A stretch of 64,000 bases of DNA from Clostridium disporicum (GTDB lineage: Bacteria; Bacillota; Clostridia; Clostridiales; Clostridiaceae): the NCBI RefSeq assembly GCF_001405015.1, contig NZ_CYZX01000005.1:107823-171822 (forward strand), read 5' to 3'. Shown here piece by piece: positions 44,204-52,851 of this stretch (position 1 is its first letter; each line of letters begins with the position of its first letter). The notes below the pieces were generated by a model, which worked only from the letters and a program-made list of their open reading frames with translations, did not search any database and had not been told where the DNA came from. The position numbers were made by a program, and so were the translations under genes.

Positions 44204-44355
44204 AGTTCACCTCATGTATAAAATTAATTCTAATTATATCATTATTTTGGAAAGTTTGGTTATGATTTGTATAAGTTTTAAAACAGAAATGTTATTGTTA
44301 AGAAAAATACAATTATGTTATTATGTTAACATATTCAATAAGGGGGAATAATTAA

Positions 44356-46338
44356 ATGATAAAAAAAGCTTTACTACTACTATTATCAGTAGCAATTACT
44401 GCTGGTTCGTTTACTGGATGTACAAGCACATCTGGTAATGATGATACGAATCTACAAACACAAGAAATTAAATTTGATGATGAGAAATCTGCAGATCTTG
44501 TTATCGTAGGTGCAGGGGCAGCAGGTTTATCTGCAGCTTTAGAGGCTGTTAACAATGGAGCTGAAAAGGTTATTATTCTTGAAGCTACTAATAAAACTGG
44601 GGGATCACTAAACTTTACTAGTGGATCAATGTCAGCTGCTGAAACAATCATTCAAGAGGAAGATGGAATTGAAGATACTCTTGAATCGTTTGTAGAAGAT
44701 ATAATGAACACTGGAAGTGACTTTGGTGGAAAACCTAATAGAGAAATGATTGAAATATTTGTTGAAGAAGATAAGGATGCATTCCAATGGCTTTGGGATA
44801 ATGGATTAAGCGAATATGAGTTTACGAAAGATCAGCAAGGAAATCGTGCAGTTTTTGCTCCTGAGCATGCACTTTACTCTATTCAACGTACTTATAAAGC
44901 ACAAGCAAAAGATAAAACTAATTATAAATCACCATTACATGAAGTATTAGATGGCCTTCTTAAATCAAACAGCAAAATTGAAGTTGAATACTTAACAAAA
45001 GCTACTGATTTAATTGCTAACGACGAAGGTCAAGTACTTAGCGTATGCGGTGAAAATACTCAAACTGGAAAAGTTACTCGTTACAATAGTAAAAAAGGTA
45101 TTATCGTAGCTACAGGTGGATATTCTGCTAACCATAAACTTATGGCTAAATACGCTACTTATGGTGGAAGCTACATTACTGGAAGTCCAGCAACAGCTGA
45201 TGGAAATGGTTTATTAATGATGCAAAAAGTTGGTGGAGCTTTACAAGATGATGAAATAATGGGATATATCCCAACGTTCCCTATGGGTCTTGCTAGTAAA
45301 GATGATCCAACAACTGGAATTATAGCTTCAACTTACACTTGGAAAACTGGTGGTATAGTTGTAAATAAAGAGGGAGAGCGTTTTGTAAATGAAACAGAAG
45401 CTAATCCATCAATAAGAGAAGTTGCCCTTGAAGAGCAACCAGATGCAGTTCAATTTGATATATTCACAGATAAAATATTAGAAGACTTACGTGCTAATAA
45501 TGCGGCTGGTATGTATGATTTAAGATTTGGTGCTGAAGGTGCTCCAGGAAAACACGCACTTTATGAAGCAGATTCTTTAGAAGAATTAGCTGAAATGATA
45601 GAAGTTCCAGTAGAGAAATTACAAGCTACTGTAGACTCATACAACGCTTCAGTTGAAGCTGGTGAAACTGATGAGTTCGGTCGTAGTTATGATGAAAACT
45701 TCAACACATTTAAATTAGCTAACAACAAAATAGAAGGTCAAAAGTACTATGCAGTACGTCTTAATGCTTTATGTATAATGACTTTAGGTGGAATTCAAAC
45801 TAATACAGATTTACAAGTATTAGATGCATCTGGTAGTGCAATTCCTGGTTTATATGCTGCTGGAGAAGTTGTAGGTGGTATCTGGGGTAAATTCGTTTCT
45901 GGTGGTACAGGAGTTATGGGACCAGTAGTATTTGGTCGTTTAGCTGCTAGACATGCTATGTCAACTGAACCTGCAACTGGCTACGAAGTTAAACCAGCTG
46001 AAAACATGTTAGATGAGGAATTATTTATTAAAGATAAGACTAGCGAAAATGAATTTGATATGAGTAAAGAACTTAAAGATGGAAAATATGAAGTAACAGT
46101 TGATGGACAAGAAGGTCCAATGACTGTAAATGTAACAATTGCTGATGGTAAAATATCAGAGGTTGTTGTAGGAGATAACAAAGAAACAGAAGCAGTCGCA
46201 TCTGGAGCTATCAAAGATATTCCTGCAAAAATAGTTGAAACAAACTCTGTAGATGTGGAAGCAGTATCTGGAGCTACTTTAACTTCAGAGCGTATTAAGA
46301 AGGCTGTTGTTCAATGTTTAACTGAGGCTGCAAAGTAA
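44356..46338 (+). CDS. Lipoprotein FAD-dependent reductase with C-terminal FMN-binding domain
   Basis: 660 residues. A lipoprotein signal with lipobox FTGC (Cys22) places it outside the membrane. A fumarate-reductase-type FAD domain (about 45-560, GAGAAGLSAA at 52-61) follows, and an FMN-binding domain lies at the C-terminus (about 575-658) with EAVSGAT at 635-641. ApbE normally attaches FMN to Thr of a DxxSGAT motif; here the first residue is Glu. Relatives reduce fumarate, urocanate or other acrylate-type acceptors in extracellular respiration. The last FAD segment reads GGTGVMGPVVFGR instead of the usual GGNALxDxxVFGR, so the substrate is probably not fumarate. Confidence 0.88.
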   Translation: MIKKALLLLLSVAITAGSFTGCTSTSGNDDTNLQTQEIKFDDEKSADLVIVGAGAAGLSAALEAVNNGAEKVIILEATNKTGGSLNFTSGSMSAAETIIQEEDGIEDTLESFVEDIMNTGSDFGGKPNREMIEIFVEEDKDAFQWLWDNGLSEYEFTKDQQGNRAVFAPEHALYSIQRTYKAQAKDKTNYKSPLHEVLDGLLKSNSKIEVEYLTKATDLIANDEGQVLSVCGENTQTGKVTRYNSKKGIIVATGGYSANHKLMAKYATYGGSYITGSPATADGNGLLMMQKVGGALQDDEIMGYIPTFPMGLASKDDPTTGIIASTYTWKTGGIVVNKEGERFVNETEANPSIREVALEEQPDAVQFDIFTDKILEDLRANNAAGMYDLRFGAEGAPGKHALYEADSLEELAEMIEVPVEKLQATVDSYNASVEAGETDEFGRSYDENFNTFKLANNKIEGQKYYAVRLNALCIMTLGGIQTNTDLQVLDASGSAIPGLYAAGEVVGGIWGKFVSGGTGVMGPVVFGRLAARHAMSTEPATGYEVKPAENMLDEELFIKDKTSENEFDMSKELKDGKYEVTVDGQEGPMTVNVTIADGKISEVVVGDNKETEAVASGAIKDIPAKIVETNSVDVEAVSGATLTSERIKKAVVQCLTEAAK

Positions 46339-46374
46339 TTAAATAGTGTACTCCCTAAATATATAAAAATATAA

Positions 46375-46416
46375 GGTGGTATCGCAAAATATATTTATCT
46401 ATTTTGCGATACCACC
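46375..46416. terminator. Bidirectional terminator between reductase and nucleoid protein genes
   Basis: Arms GGTGGTATCGCAAAATA/TATTTTGCGATACCACC, a 17-bp perfect stem 37 bases after the reductase stop and 13 bases past the convergent gene's stop. Confidence 0.9.
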
Positions 46417-46428
46417 AATTGTTTTACT

Positions 46429-47469
46429 CTATTTTTCAATATAATTAATTACATGTTTAATTATCATATTTATGCTTCCATCGCCATTTCTTTGTATTTC
46501 AAACTTAGTTGGATCATGGTACGCTTCTTCATCTATGTACAAATCAATTTCTTTATCAATCTTTAATCTTATTCTCTTTAGTTTCTTTTCAACCCACATT
46601 TTATCAACTGCAATTTCGTCTTCTAATCCATGTCCTTTAACAAATGTAGCAAACTCCTCTTTTGCTTTAGGCTCTTCTTGGAAAAGCTGATTTGAAATAT
46701 CGTCTATACTTATTGAATCCTCTTCCTTTAGCTTACTCTTTATAGTAGTTCTTATTCTTTCTGCCTTATCTGCATCCTCTGTTACATTACTTCTAGTCCA
46801 AGTTTCCGCAGCCTTTAAGAAAGTTTTTGTCATATCTCTATTATTAGCAACTATTGTGCAACCTAAGAAACTATTTAAAAAATAGTTTGCTCCATATTCA
46901 TCATCCTCTTTACTCTTCTTCTGTTTATCAATTACCCATAAGTCAAATCTTTGATCATCTCTTATTGGTTTAATAAATGCAGCCTTCTGTATTCTTTGAG
47001 AACTACCTGGAAGACCTGCTGCTTGAGGTACTATTCCAATTCCTATTTTATCCCCAACAAAATCAACTTGATGAGTAAAGTTTTTAACATAATCCATCTT
47101 TAATATTGCTATTAAAGGTCCTTGGTCCGTTATCAAAAATGCAACTATCAAATCACAAGATGGTATGTTTACATTTCCCTTCATTATTACGAAAAGTTGT
47201 CTTGCTAGCTCTCTAGATAAAGTTATCATATCTTTATCTATTCCATTTAAATAATCCTGTACTATTTCTTTTACTATATTTCTTTCTGGATTAAATACAG
47301 CTGTCTTTAACTCTTCATCCTTTAAGCATTTCTCAATATGCCTATATAAAAATTTATAAATATCTTCAGTCAACTCTAAATTATACTCATTTAATATAGG
47401 TTCATCGCTATTACTATCTAAAATATGTATCACAGCCTCTTGAATATTTATATCATTAATGTATTCCAT
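46429..47469 (-). CDS. Nucleoid-associated protein (NdpA/YejK family)
   Basis: 346 residues. The family pattern is visible in LSRELARQLFVIMKG, IPSCDLIVAFLITDQGPLIAILKMDYVKNF, LPGSSQRIQKAAFI and YFLNSFLGCTIV. Homologues such as YejK bind the nucleoid; the clostridial members are little studied. No membrane segments or signal. Single gene, ATG at 47469 after AGAGGTGTAAGGT. It might equally belong to a phage-related branch of the family, but no phage genes are near. Confidence 0.8.
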   Translation of the reverse strand: MEYINDINIQEAVIHILDSNSDEPILNEYNLELTEDIYKFLYRHIEKCLKDEELKTAVFNPERNIVKEIVQDYLNGIDKDMITLSRELARQLFVIMKGNVNIPSCDLIVAFLITDQGPLIAILKMDYVKNFTHQVDFVGDKIGIGIVPQAAGLPGSSQRIQKAAFIKPIRDDQRFDLWVIDKQKKSKEDDEYGANYFLNSFLGCTIVANNRDMTKTFLKAAETWTRSNVTEDADKAERIRTTIKSKLKEEDSISIDDISNQLFQEEPKAKEEFATFVKGHGLEDEIAVDKMWVEKKLKRIRLKIDKEIDLYIDEEAYHDPTKFEIQRNGDGSINMIIKHVINYIEK

Positions 47470-47571
47470 ACCTTACACCTCTTACTATTGTAGTCAAACA
47501 TATATTATTATAGCTATTATTATAGCATTAGTTTATAATATTTTTAATGACATTTGAAGGGAGTATTTTGA

Positions 47572-48129
47572 ATGAAAGAATTAGAAACAAGAATCGTAGA
47601 TATTGATGTTGATGATATAAGAAATAAACTGATTTCACTTGGTGGAGAAAAAGTTAAATCTGAAGACCAAGTAAATGAAATATATGATTTTGAAGATGGT
47701 AGACTTTTAGCAGCTAAAGGATATGCTAGAATCAGAACAACTGTAGATAGAATCAAAGGAAAAGAAACAGTTTTTATGACTACTAAAAAAATGTTAAGTC
47801 AAGATACATTTAAAGTTATGGAAGAAAATGAGGTTATAGTTGATAATAAAGATATGGCTAGAAGAATTTTCACTTCTTTAGGACTTAAACTTCAAGAGTC
47901 TATATCCAAATATAGAGAAAGCTATAAAATTAATGATTCACTTGTAGAAATAGATATAAATGATAAAAGCTTCTGTCCTTTTCCTTACCTAGAAATCGAA
48001 ACAACTTCTGTTGAAAAACTTGAAGAAATAGTTAAGCTATTAGGATATACATTAGAAGATACAACTTCTCAAACTATTTACGATATATTAGCCGAAAGAG
48101 GAATACAAGGTAAAACAAAAGGGCGTTAA
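47572..48129 (+). CDS. CYTH domain phosphohydrolase/cyclase-like protein
   Basis: 185 residues. The N-terminal ELETR segment and paired basic/acidic strands (YARIRTT, ETVFMTTKK, KYRESYKI, VEIDIND, FPYLEIETTS) follow the CYTH triphosphate-tunnel pattern, which binds triphosphates with Mg2+. Members are triphosphatases or class IV adenylate cyclases; in clostridia the substrate is not known. Start ATG at 47572 has a GAAGGGAG site. The stop codon lies in the loop of the terminator hairpin. Confidence 0.85.
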   Translation: MKELETRIVDIDVDDIRNKLISLGGEKVKSEDQVNEIYDFEDGRLLAAKGYARIRTTVDRIKGKETVFMTTKKMLSQDTFKVMEENEVIVDNKDMARRIFTSLGLKLQESISKYRESYKINDSLVEIDINDKSFCPFPYLEIETTSVEKLEEIVKLLGYTLEDTTSQTIYDILAERGIQGKTKGR

Positions 48130-48140
48130 TCGCCCTTTTT
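48121..48140 (+). terminator. Terminator of the CYTH gene
   Basis: GGGCG-TTAAT-CGCCC then TTTTT. The stem begins inside the last codons and the TAA stop forms the loop. Confidence 0.85.
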
Positions 48141-48210
48141 ACTTATGCAAACTCAAAATTTTTCCCTATTTTACTTCGTAAAAGATTATTTTTAATTTTA
48201 GTACAACTAA

Positions 48211-48275
48211 CTTTTCACCTCAGCATAGCTCACCTTTCATCTGCTGTAGGCACCTTTCACCACGATTTTAATCGT
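48211..48275. repeat. Decayed mini-palindrome array (copy 4)
   Basis: Three short imperfect palindromes, around AGC-ATA-GCT, TGCTGTAGGCA and ACGAT-TTTA-ATCGT, are separated by CTTTTCACC, CACCTTTCATC and CCTTTCACC linkers. The linker matches that of the array at 51288-51496. The last palindrome runs into the 3' end of the convergent TM2 gene. Confidence 0.55.
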
Positions 48276-48756
48276 CCGAAAGTGGTACTCCATCAGCATC
48301 TTCTGTGATTCCAACTCCACAAAGAATTAATATACCTTCTATAAATCCCCAAAGACTTGCTAATCCAAAACTTAAAAATGTTAATATTAATTGAAGTACT
48401 CCTATACCTATATATCCTAAGTAAAATCTATGAACTCCGAAAGGTCCAACTAAAACACCTAAAATTCCCGCAACAACTTTAGACTTTTGTTTTTTATTAA
48501 CATTTGTATTTTGAGCTGTACTGTTGCTATTTGCATTTGAGTTAACTGATGATACTCCTACATCTGTAGAGCTTTTAGTATGATTGCTTGTTTTTCTCTC
48601 TATTATTTGCCCACATTTTTCACAGACAGTATCATATTCTTTAACCTCTGCCCCACAGTTACTACATTTTAGTATAGGCTTTTTAACCTTAGCTCCACAA
48701 TTTGAACAAAAATTGCTATTATCACTAACTACCATTCCACAATTCTCACAATACAT
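48268..48756 (-). CDS. Double zinc-ribbon TM2 domain protein
   Basis: 162 residues. Two zinc ribbons at the N-terminus (YCENCGMVV ... FCSNCGAK, and LKCSNCGAE ... VCEKCGQ), a Ser/Asn-rich linker (about 52-88), then a TM2 domain of two helices with the conserved GPFGVHRFYLGYIGIGVLQ. TM2 proteins are membrane proteins of unknown role. The last residues overlap a palindrome of the repeat array. ATG at 48756 after AGGAGGGTATTT. Confidence 0.85.
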   Translation of the reverse strand: MYCENCGMVVSDNSNFCSNCGAKVKKPILKCSNCGAEVKEYDTVCEKCGQIIERKTSNHTKSSTDVGVSSVNSNANSNSTAQNTNVNKKQKSKVVAGILGVLVGPFGVHRFYLGYIGIGVLQLILTFLSFGLASLWGFIEGILILCGVGITEDADGVPLSDD

Positions 48757-48773
48757 AAATACCCTCCTAAAAT

Positions 48774-49607
48774 TTATAAATTTTCTCTTCTCTTTGTGGA
48801 TTTTATAAATAATTTTTCTAGTCCTTCTTTATTGTCATTCTTAATACATTCTTTTATACGTTCAAGCTCCCTTTGGAAATTTTCTATTGATACAATTAAA
48901 TTATTCTTATTTCCTAAAAATAGTTCACTCCAAAGTGTCTCATTAATATTAGCTATACGAGTTAATTCTCTATAACTATCACCAATAAAGCTTCCAGTAT
49001 CTCTACCTTCTATATCGCTATTAATCAATGCCACAGCTAATGCATGTGGAAGTTGACTCGTAAACGCAATCATTTCATCATGATATTCTGGACTTATTTT
49101 CTTAACCCTCTTAAAACCCATCTTATATGCTAAATCTTCAATTAAACTTATATTTTTCTCTTTATTTTTTGGAGTTACAGTTATAAGATAATTCGCTCCT
49201 TTAAATACAGTATTAGTAGCATAATCTATTCCCTTTTTTTCTCGTCCTGCCATAGGATGTCCAAAAACAAAATCTATATCCTCTGGAAGTATGGCTGTTA
49301 CTTCCTCTATAAATGGCTCCTTAATCCCTGTTACATCAGTAATAACTAATCCATCTTTAAATAACTTTATATTATTTTGAATAAACTTTTTAACTAAATC
49401 AGGATAAACAGCCAAAACTATTAAATCTGCCTTAGGAATAACACTTTCACCTGTAAGGCAACCTTCTTTAATTATTCCTAAAAACTTAGCCTTTTCTAAT
49501 GTTTCTATGTTATTATCTACCCCATATACTTCAGTATAACCAGCTTCCTTTAATGCCATAGCATATCCTCCGCCAATCACACCAAGTCCTATTATAACAA
49601 TATTCAT
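48774..49607 (-). CDS. tyrA: Prephenate dehydrogenase
   Basis: 277 residues from the ATG at 49607, which follows AAGGGGGC; an in-frame ATG 7 codons upstream lacks a site. NAD-binding GLGVIGGGYA near the N-terminus, then GHPMAGREKKGIDYA (substrate binding) and FTSQLPHALAVALIN. It oxidatively decarboxylates prephenate to 4-hydroxyphenylpyruvate for tyrosine. No ACT domain is attached. Last gene of the aromatic run, separated from aroF by 147 bases containing a hairpin. Confidence 0.93.
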   Translation of the reverse strand: MNIVIIGLGVIGGGYAMALKEAGYTEVYGVDNNIETLEKAKFLGIIKEGCLTGESVIPKADLIVLAVYPDLVKKFIQNNIKLFKDGLVITDVTGIKEPFIEEVTAILPEDIDFVFGHPMAGREKKGIDYATNTVFKGANYLITVTPKNKEKNISLIEDLAYKMGFKRVKKISPEYHDEMIAFTSQLPHALAVALINSDIEGRDTGSFIGDSYRELTRIANINETLWSELFLGNKNNLIVSIENFQRELERIKECIKNDNKEGLEKLFIKSTKRRENL

Positions 49608-49658
49608 AAATAGCCCCCTTTTATTCACTTAACGATTAATAGTTAATACTGTATGAAG

Positions 49659-49680
49659 AAAGTCAGCTTACGCTGACTTT
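49659..49680 (-). terminator. Hairpin between aroF and tyrA
   Basis: AAAGTCAGC-TTAC-GCTGACTTT, a 9-bp perfect stem 75 bases past the aroF stop. It resembles single units of the mini-palindrome arrays (compare TCAGC-TTCA-GCTGA at 35240). It lacks a strong T run on the minus strand, so it may be a lone repeat unit rather than a terminator. Confidence 0.5.
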
Positions 49681-49754
49681 AAAATTAATTTATAAAAACT
49701 TTTGTATAGTATTAGCTATAACTATTTATTCTTATCTTTTAACTATTAACTATA

Positions 49755-50768
49755 TTAAATTCTTTTTCCTTCCATTTCAGCCAACACCTTAATCTTCTTC
49801 ATAAGTTGGTCAAATGATTCTGGTTTTATAGATTGTTGTCCATCACTTAAAGCACATTGTGGATTATTATGAACTTCTATCATAAGTCCATCTGCACCTG
49901 CAGCTATAGCGGCCTTTGCTAATGGTTCTACAAGATACCAGTATCCAGCAGCATGACTTGGGTCAACTATAATTGGTAAATGTGATAATCTCTTTACTAC
50001 AGGAACTGCACTTAAATCTAAAGTATTTCTTGTATATCCCTCATAAGTTCTTATTCCTCTTTCGCAAAGAATAATATTTTCATTACCACCAGCCATTATG
50101 TACTCAGCTGACATTAACCATTCTTCAATGGTTGCTGATAATCCTCTTTTTAATAAAATAGGCTTGTTAGTTTTCCCTAATTGTTTTAAAAGGTCAAAGT
50201 TTTGCATATTTCTTGCACCAACTTGAATTACATCTACCTCTCTAACAAAATCATCTATGTAATCTGTTGACATTATTTCTGTAACTATAGGAAGTCCAGT
50301 TTCTTTTTTTGCTAACTTTAATAATCTTAATCCTTCAAGTTCCAATCCTTGGAAGCTATACGGTGAAGTTCTTGGCTTAAATGCTCCCCCCCTTAAGAAG
50401 TTTGCACCTGAAGCCTTAACTTTTTTAGCAATGTCTATTATTTGTTCTTCACTTTCTACAGAACACGGTCCTGCCATAACTCCTAAATTATTTCCTCCGA
50501 CTAAAGTATTTTCTACTTTAACTATAGAATCTTCTGGCTTAAATAATCTATTTGCTTTCTTAAATGGATGTTGTACTTTTAATACCTTATCTACTCCATC
50601 AAAAGTTAATAACTTATCTGGATCTATATTTGAAGCATCTCCAACTATTCCAATTATGCAATAAGTACTTCCTTGTGATAAATGAACGCTTAACCCCTTA
50701 CTTTCTAACTCTTTTTTTACAATATCTATATCTGAATCTGTTACATTTGGATTCATTACAACTATCAT
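49755..50768 (-). CDS. aroF: 3-deoxy-7-phosphoheptulonate synthase (second copy)
   Basis: 337 residues, type I-beta DAHP synthase. An N-terminal ferredoxin-like regulatory domain (1-75) precedes the barrel with MAGPCSVESEEQI, RGGAFKPRTSPYSFQGL, QVGARNMQNFDLL and VDPSHAAGYW. It condenses phosphoenolpyruvate and erythrose-4-phosphate, the first step of the shikimate pathway. The barrel is nearly the same as in the copy at 57635, while the regulatory domain differs strongly, suggesting different feedback control. Confidence 0.95.
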   Translation of the reverse strand: MIVVMNPNVTDSDIDIVKKELESKGLSVHLSQGSTYCIIGIVGDASNIDPDKLLTFDGVDKVLKVQHPFKKANRLFKPEDSIVKVENTLVGGNNLGVMAGPCSVESEEQIIDIAKKVKASGANFLRGGAFKPRTSPYSFQGLELEGLRLLKLAKKETGLPIVTEIMSTDYIDDFVREVDVIQVGARNMQNFDLLKQLGKTNKPILLKRGLSATIEEWLMSAEYIMAGGNENIILCERGIRTYEGYTRNTLDLSAVPVVKRLSHLPIIVDPSHAAGYWYLVEPLAKAAIAAGADGLMIEVHNNPQCALSDGQQSIKPESFDQLMKKIKVLAEMEGKRI

Positions 50769-50831
50769 ACTATCACTCCTTTTTATAATGAATAGTTAAT
50801 AGTTTCATTCTTAACTCTTATTTGTTAATTC

Positions 50832-51266
50832 TTAACTATTAACTTTTTTTAACGCATCCATTGCTAAGATATACCCAATTTCTCCAAACCCACATATTTG
50901 TCCTATGCATGCTGGTGCTGTTACAGATTTATGTCTAAACTCTTCTCTTGCGTGTATATTAGATAGATGAACTTCTACAGTGTTTATATTTACACTTTTT
51001 ATAGCATCATGTATTGCATAACTATAATGCGTATAAGCTCCTGGGTTTATGATAATACCATCGAAATCTTCATAGTAACATTTATGAATTTGATTTATTA
51101 TATCCCCTTCTATATTACTTTGATAAAGCTCTACTTCTATATTTCTTTTATTAGCTTCATCTTTTATATAATCACATATATCTTCAAAGCTTCTAGTACC
51201 ATAAATACCTTTTTCACGAACTCCAACCATGTTTAAATTAGGTCCGTTTATTACCATTACCTTCAC
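50832..51266 (-). CDS. aroQ: 3-dehydroquinate dehydratase, type II
   Basis: 144 residues, the normal length. Active-site landmarks: INGPNLNMVGVRE, QSNIEGDIINQIH, IINPGAYTHYSYAIHDA and EVHLSNIHAREEFR. It dehydrates 3-dehydroquinate to 3-dehydroshikimate. Lies between aroK and the second aroF; the 233-base gap to aroK holds a palindrome array. Confidence 0.95.
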   Translation of the reverse strand: MKVMVINGPNLNMVGVREKGIYGTRSFEDICDYIKDEANKRNIEVELYQSNIEGDIINQIHKCYYEDFDGIIINPGAYTHYSYAIHDAIKSVNINTVEVHLSNIHAREEFRHKSVTAPACIGQICGFGEIGYILAMDALKKVNS

Positions 51267-51287
51267 TTAAAATCCCGCCTCCTAAAT

Positions 51288-51496
51288 AAAGTGCGAAGCA
51301 AACTTCACTGTGAGAAGTCGAATACATCGAGATGCAAAGGCTACTGTTATAGCGATGAAAAGTTAACTTAAGTTAAAGTGAAAAGTACCAATATAAACAT
51401 TTTTCACTATTGCCATAGGCAATATTTTCACTGTCATGTCAGTGACTTTTTCCTTTTTGACGTAGTCAAACTTTTCACCAAAGTGATTCGCACTTT
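51288..51496. repeat. Array of mini-palindromes inside the aromatic operon (copy 2)
   Basis: Occupies nearly all of the aroK-aroQ gap. Units include TCGA-ATACA-TCGA (51318), GCTA-CTGTTA-TAGC, TTAACTTAAGTTAA (51363), TATTGCC-ATA-GGCAATA (51408), GTCAT-GTCA-GTGAC (51433), TTTGAC-GTA-GTCAAA (51456) and AAAGTG-ATTCG-CACTTT (51480). Linkers read GATGAAAAG or AGTGAAAAG on the left and TTTTCACTG or CTTTTCACC on the right. The outer units and two inner ones match the array at 35012-35279, so both descend from one element. Confidence 0.85.
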
Positions 51497-51499
51497 ACT

Positions 51500-52006
51500 T
51501 TAATTCTTCTCAATAACTTCAACAATTCCATATAAAGCCTCTTCTATACTTCCATCATTAACAATCCTATAATCACAATACTTATTATATAAATCATATC
51601 TTTCTTCTTTTAGCTTATATAATACTTCTTTTCCATCAGACAGTAAAGGTCTTTTAGATACATCTATATCTTCCAAAATGTTCTCTATTGGTCTATCTAT
51701 AAAAACTATTATACTATTTTCATCAAATAGCTTCATATTAATATCTTTTTTTATTATTCCTCCACCAGCTGAAATAACAGTATGTTTTAATTTACTTAAT
51801 CTTCTACAGCTCTCTGTTTCCCAATTTCTAAAATTATCTTCACTTACTTTAAATAAATTAGAAATTGTATCATTTGATATTTCTTCAATATAACTATCCA
51901 TATCAATAAAGTCATAAGATAATTTTTTAGCTAATATCTTTCCCAACGTTGTCTTACCACAACCCATCATTCCTATTAAAAGAATATTTTTTTTAGTCTT
52001 TTCCAT
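51500..52006 (-). CDS. aroK: Shikimate kinase
   Basis: 168 residues. Walker A GMMGCGKTT (12-20), the substrate-binding DMDSYIEE and a GGGI segment with SAGGGIIKK, and the lid region SKRPLL. It phosphorylates shikimate with ATP. Begins 14 bases after aroE. Complete. Confidence 0.95.
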   Translation of the reverse strand: MEKTKKNILLIGMMGCGKTTLGKILAKKLSYDFIDMDSYIEEISNDTISNLFKVSEDNFRNWETESCRRLSKLKHTVISAGGGIIKKDINMKLFDENSIIVFIDRPIENILEDIDVSKRPLLSDGKEVLYKLKEERYDLYNKYCDYRIVNDGSIEEALYGIVEVIEKN

Positions 52007-52020
52007 AATAACACCCTCAA

Positions 52021-52836
52021 TTACTTAAATTTATCTTGTAAGTCTCGGTATATATTATCTATTATCTCATCATCAATATTAATTTCTTGGAATATCTCCT
52101 GAGCTTTTACAGCTTGAGCTACTAACATATAAAGACCATCTAAAGTTATCTTTTCTTTCTCTCTTCCATACTCTAAAAATTTAGTTTCTAATGGATTATA
52201 TATAAGATCCATTACTACATCATAATTATCAATTATATCCTTTCCTATCGGACATCTATCTTTATTAGGATACATGCCAACAGGCGTAGAGTTAATAATA
52301 ATATTGCCTTTTATACACTTTAATTCATCATAGCTAATAACTTTCAACCTCTTATCATCCACATTCAAGCTTACATCCTTCGGATTTCTACTAACTAAAT
52401 ATAATTCTTTTATTTCATTATCTAAAATATATGTTAAAGCTGCTTTGCAAGCTCCACCAGTTCCTAAAATTACTGCTATCTTATCTTTAAAAGTAATTTT
52501 TTTTCTCTCAAAAGTAGCTCCAAACCCAAAGTAATCTGTATTATATCCATATAGTTTATTATCTTTTAATACTACTGAATTAACAGCCCCAATTCTTTTA
52601 GCTTCTTCAGATATAAAATCTAAATATTTCATTATTTCTTGTTTGTAAGGTATAGTAATATTAAATCCTCTTACATTAAAAAGCTTAACTGCTTCAATAA
52701 ATTCACCTAATTTATCTCTTTCTATTTCAAAAAGCTTATACTCTCCACATTTATCTATACTTTTCAATATAGTACCATGAATTTCAGGTGATAAACTATG
52801 ACTTAATTTTTCTCCTAATATCCCAAAAAAATCCAT
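52021..52836 (-). CDS. aroE: Shikimate dehydrogenase
   Basis: 271 residues. Substrate-binding GEKLSHSLSPEIH near the N-terminus, NITIPYKQEIM with the catalytic Lys, GYNTDYFGF, and an NADP fold GTGGACKAAL (about 130-139). It reduces 3-dehydroshikimate to shikimate. Fifteen bases separate it from pheA upstream. Confidence 0.95.
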   Translation of the reverse strand: MDFFGILGEKLSHSLSPEIHGTILKSIDKCGEYKLFEIERDKLGEFIEAVKLFNVRGFNITIPYKQEIMKYLDFISEEAKRIGAVNSVVLKDNKLYGYNTDYFGFGATFERKKITFKDKIAVILGTGGACKAALTYILDNEIKELYLVSRNPKDVSLNVDDKRLKVISYDELKCIKGNIIINSTPVGMYPNKDRCPIGKDIIDNYDVVMDLIYNPLETKFLEYGREKEKITLDGLYMLVAQAVKAQEIFQEINIDDEIIDNIYRDLQDKFK

Positions 52837-52851
52837 AACATTAACTCCTAA

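Noticed and set aside
44352..44651. Minus-strand 99-codon frame at the start of the flavin reductase
   Set aside because: Antisense to the lipoprotein signal and FAD motif of a well-supported gene.
50564..50788. Plus-strand frames opposite the aro genes (several of 60-90 codons)
   Set aside because: All lie antisense to well-supported aromatic genes, lack ribosome sites and have no protein-like pattern.
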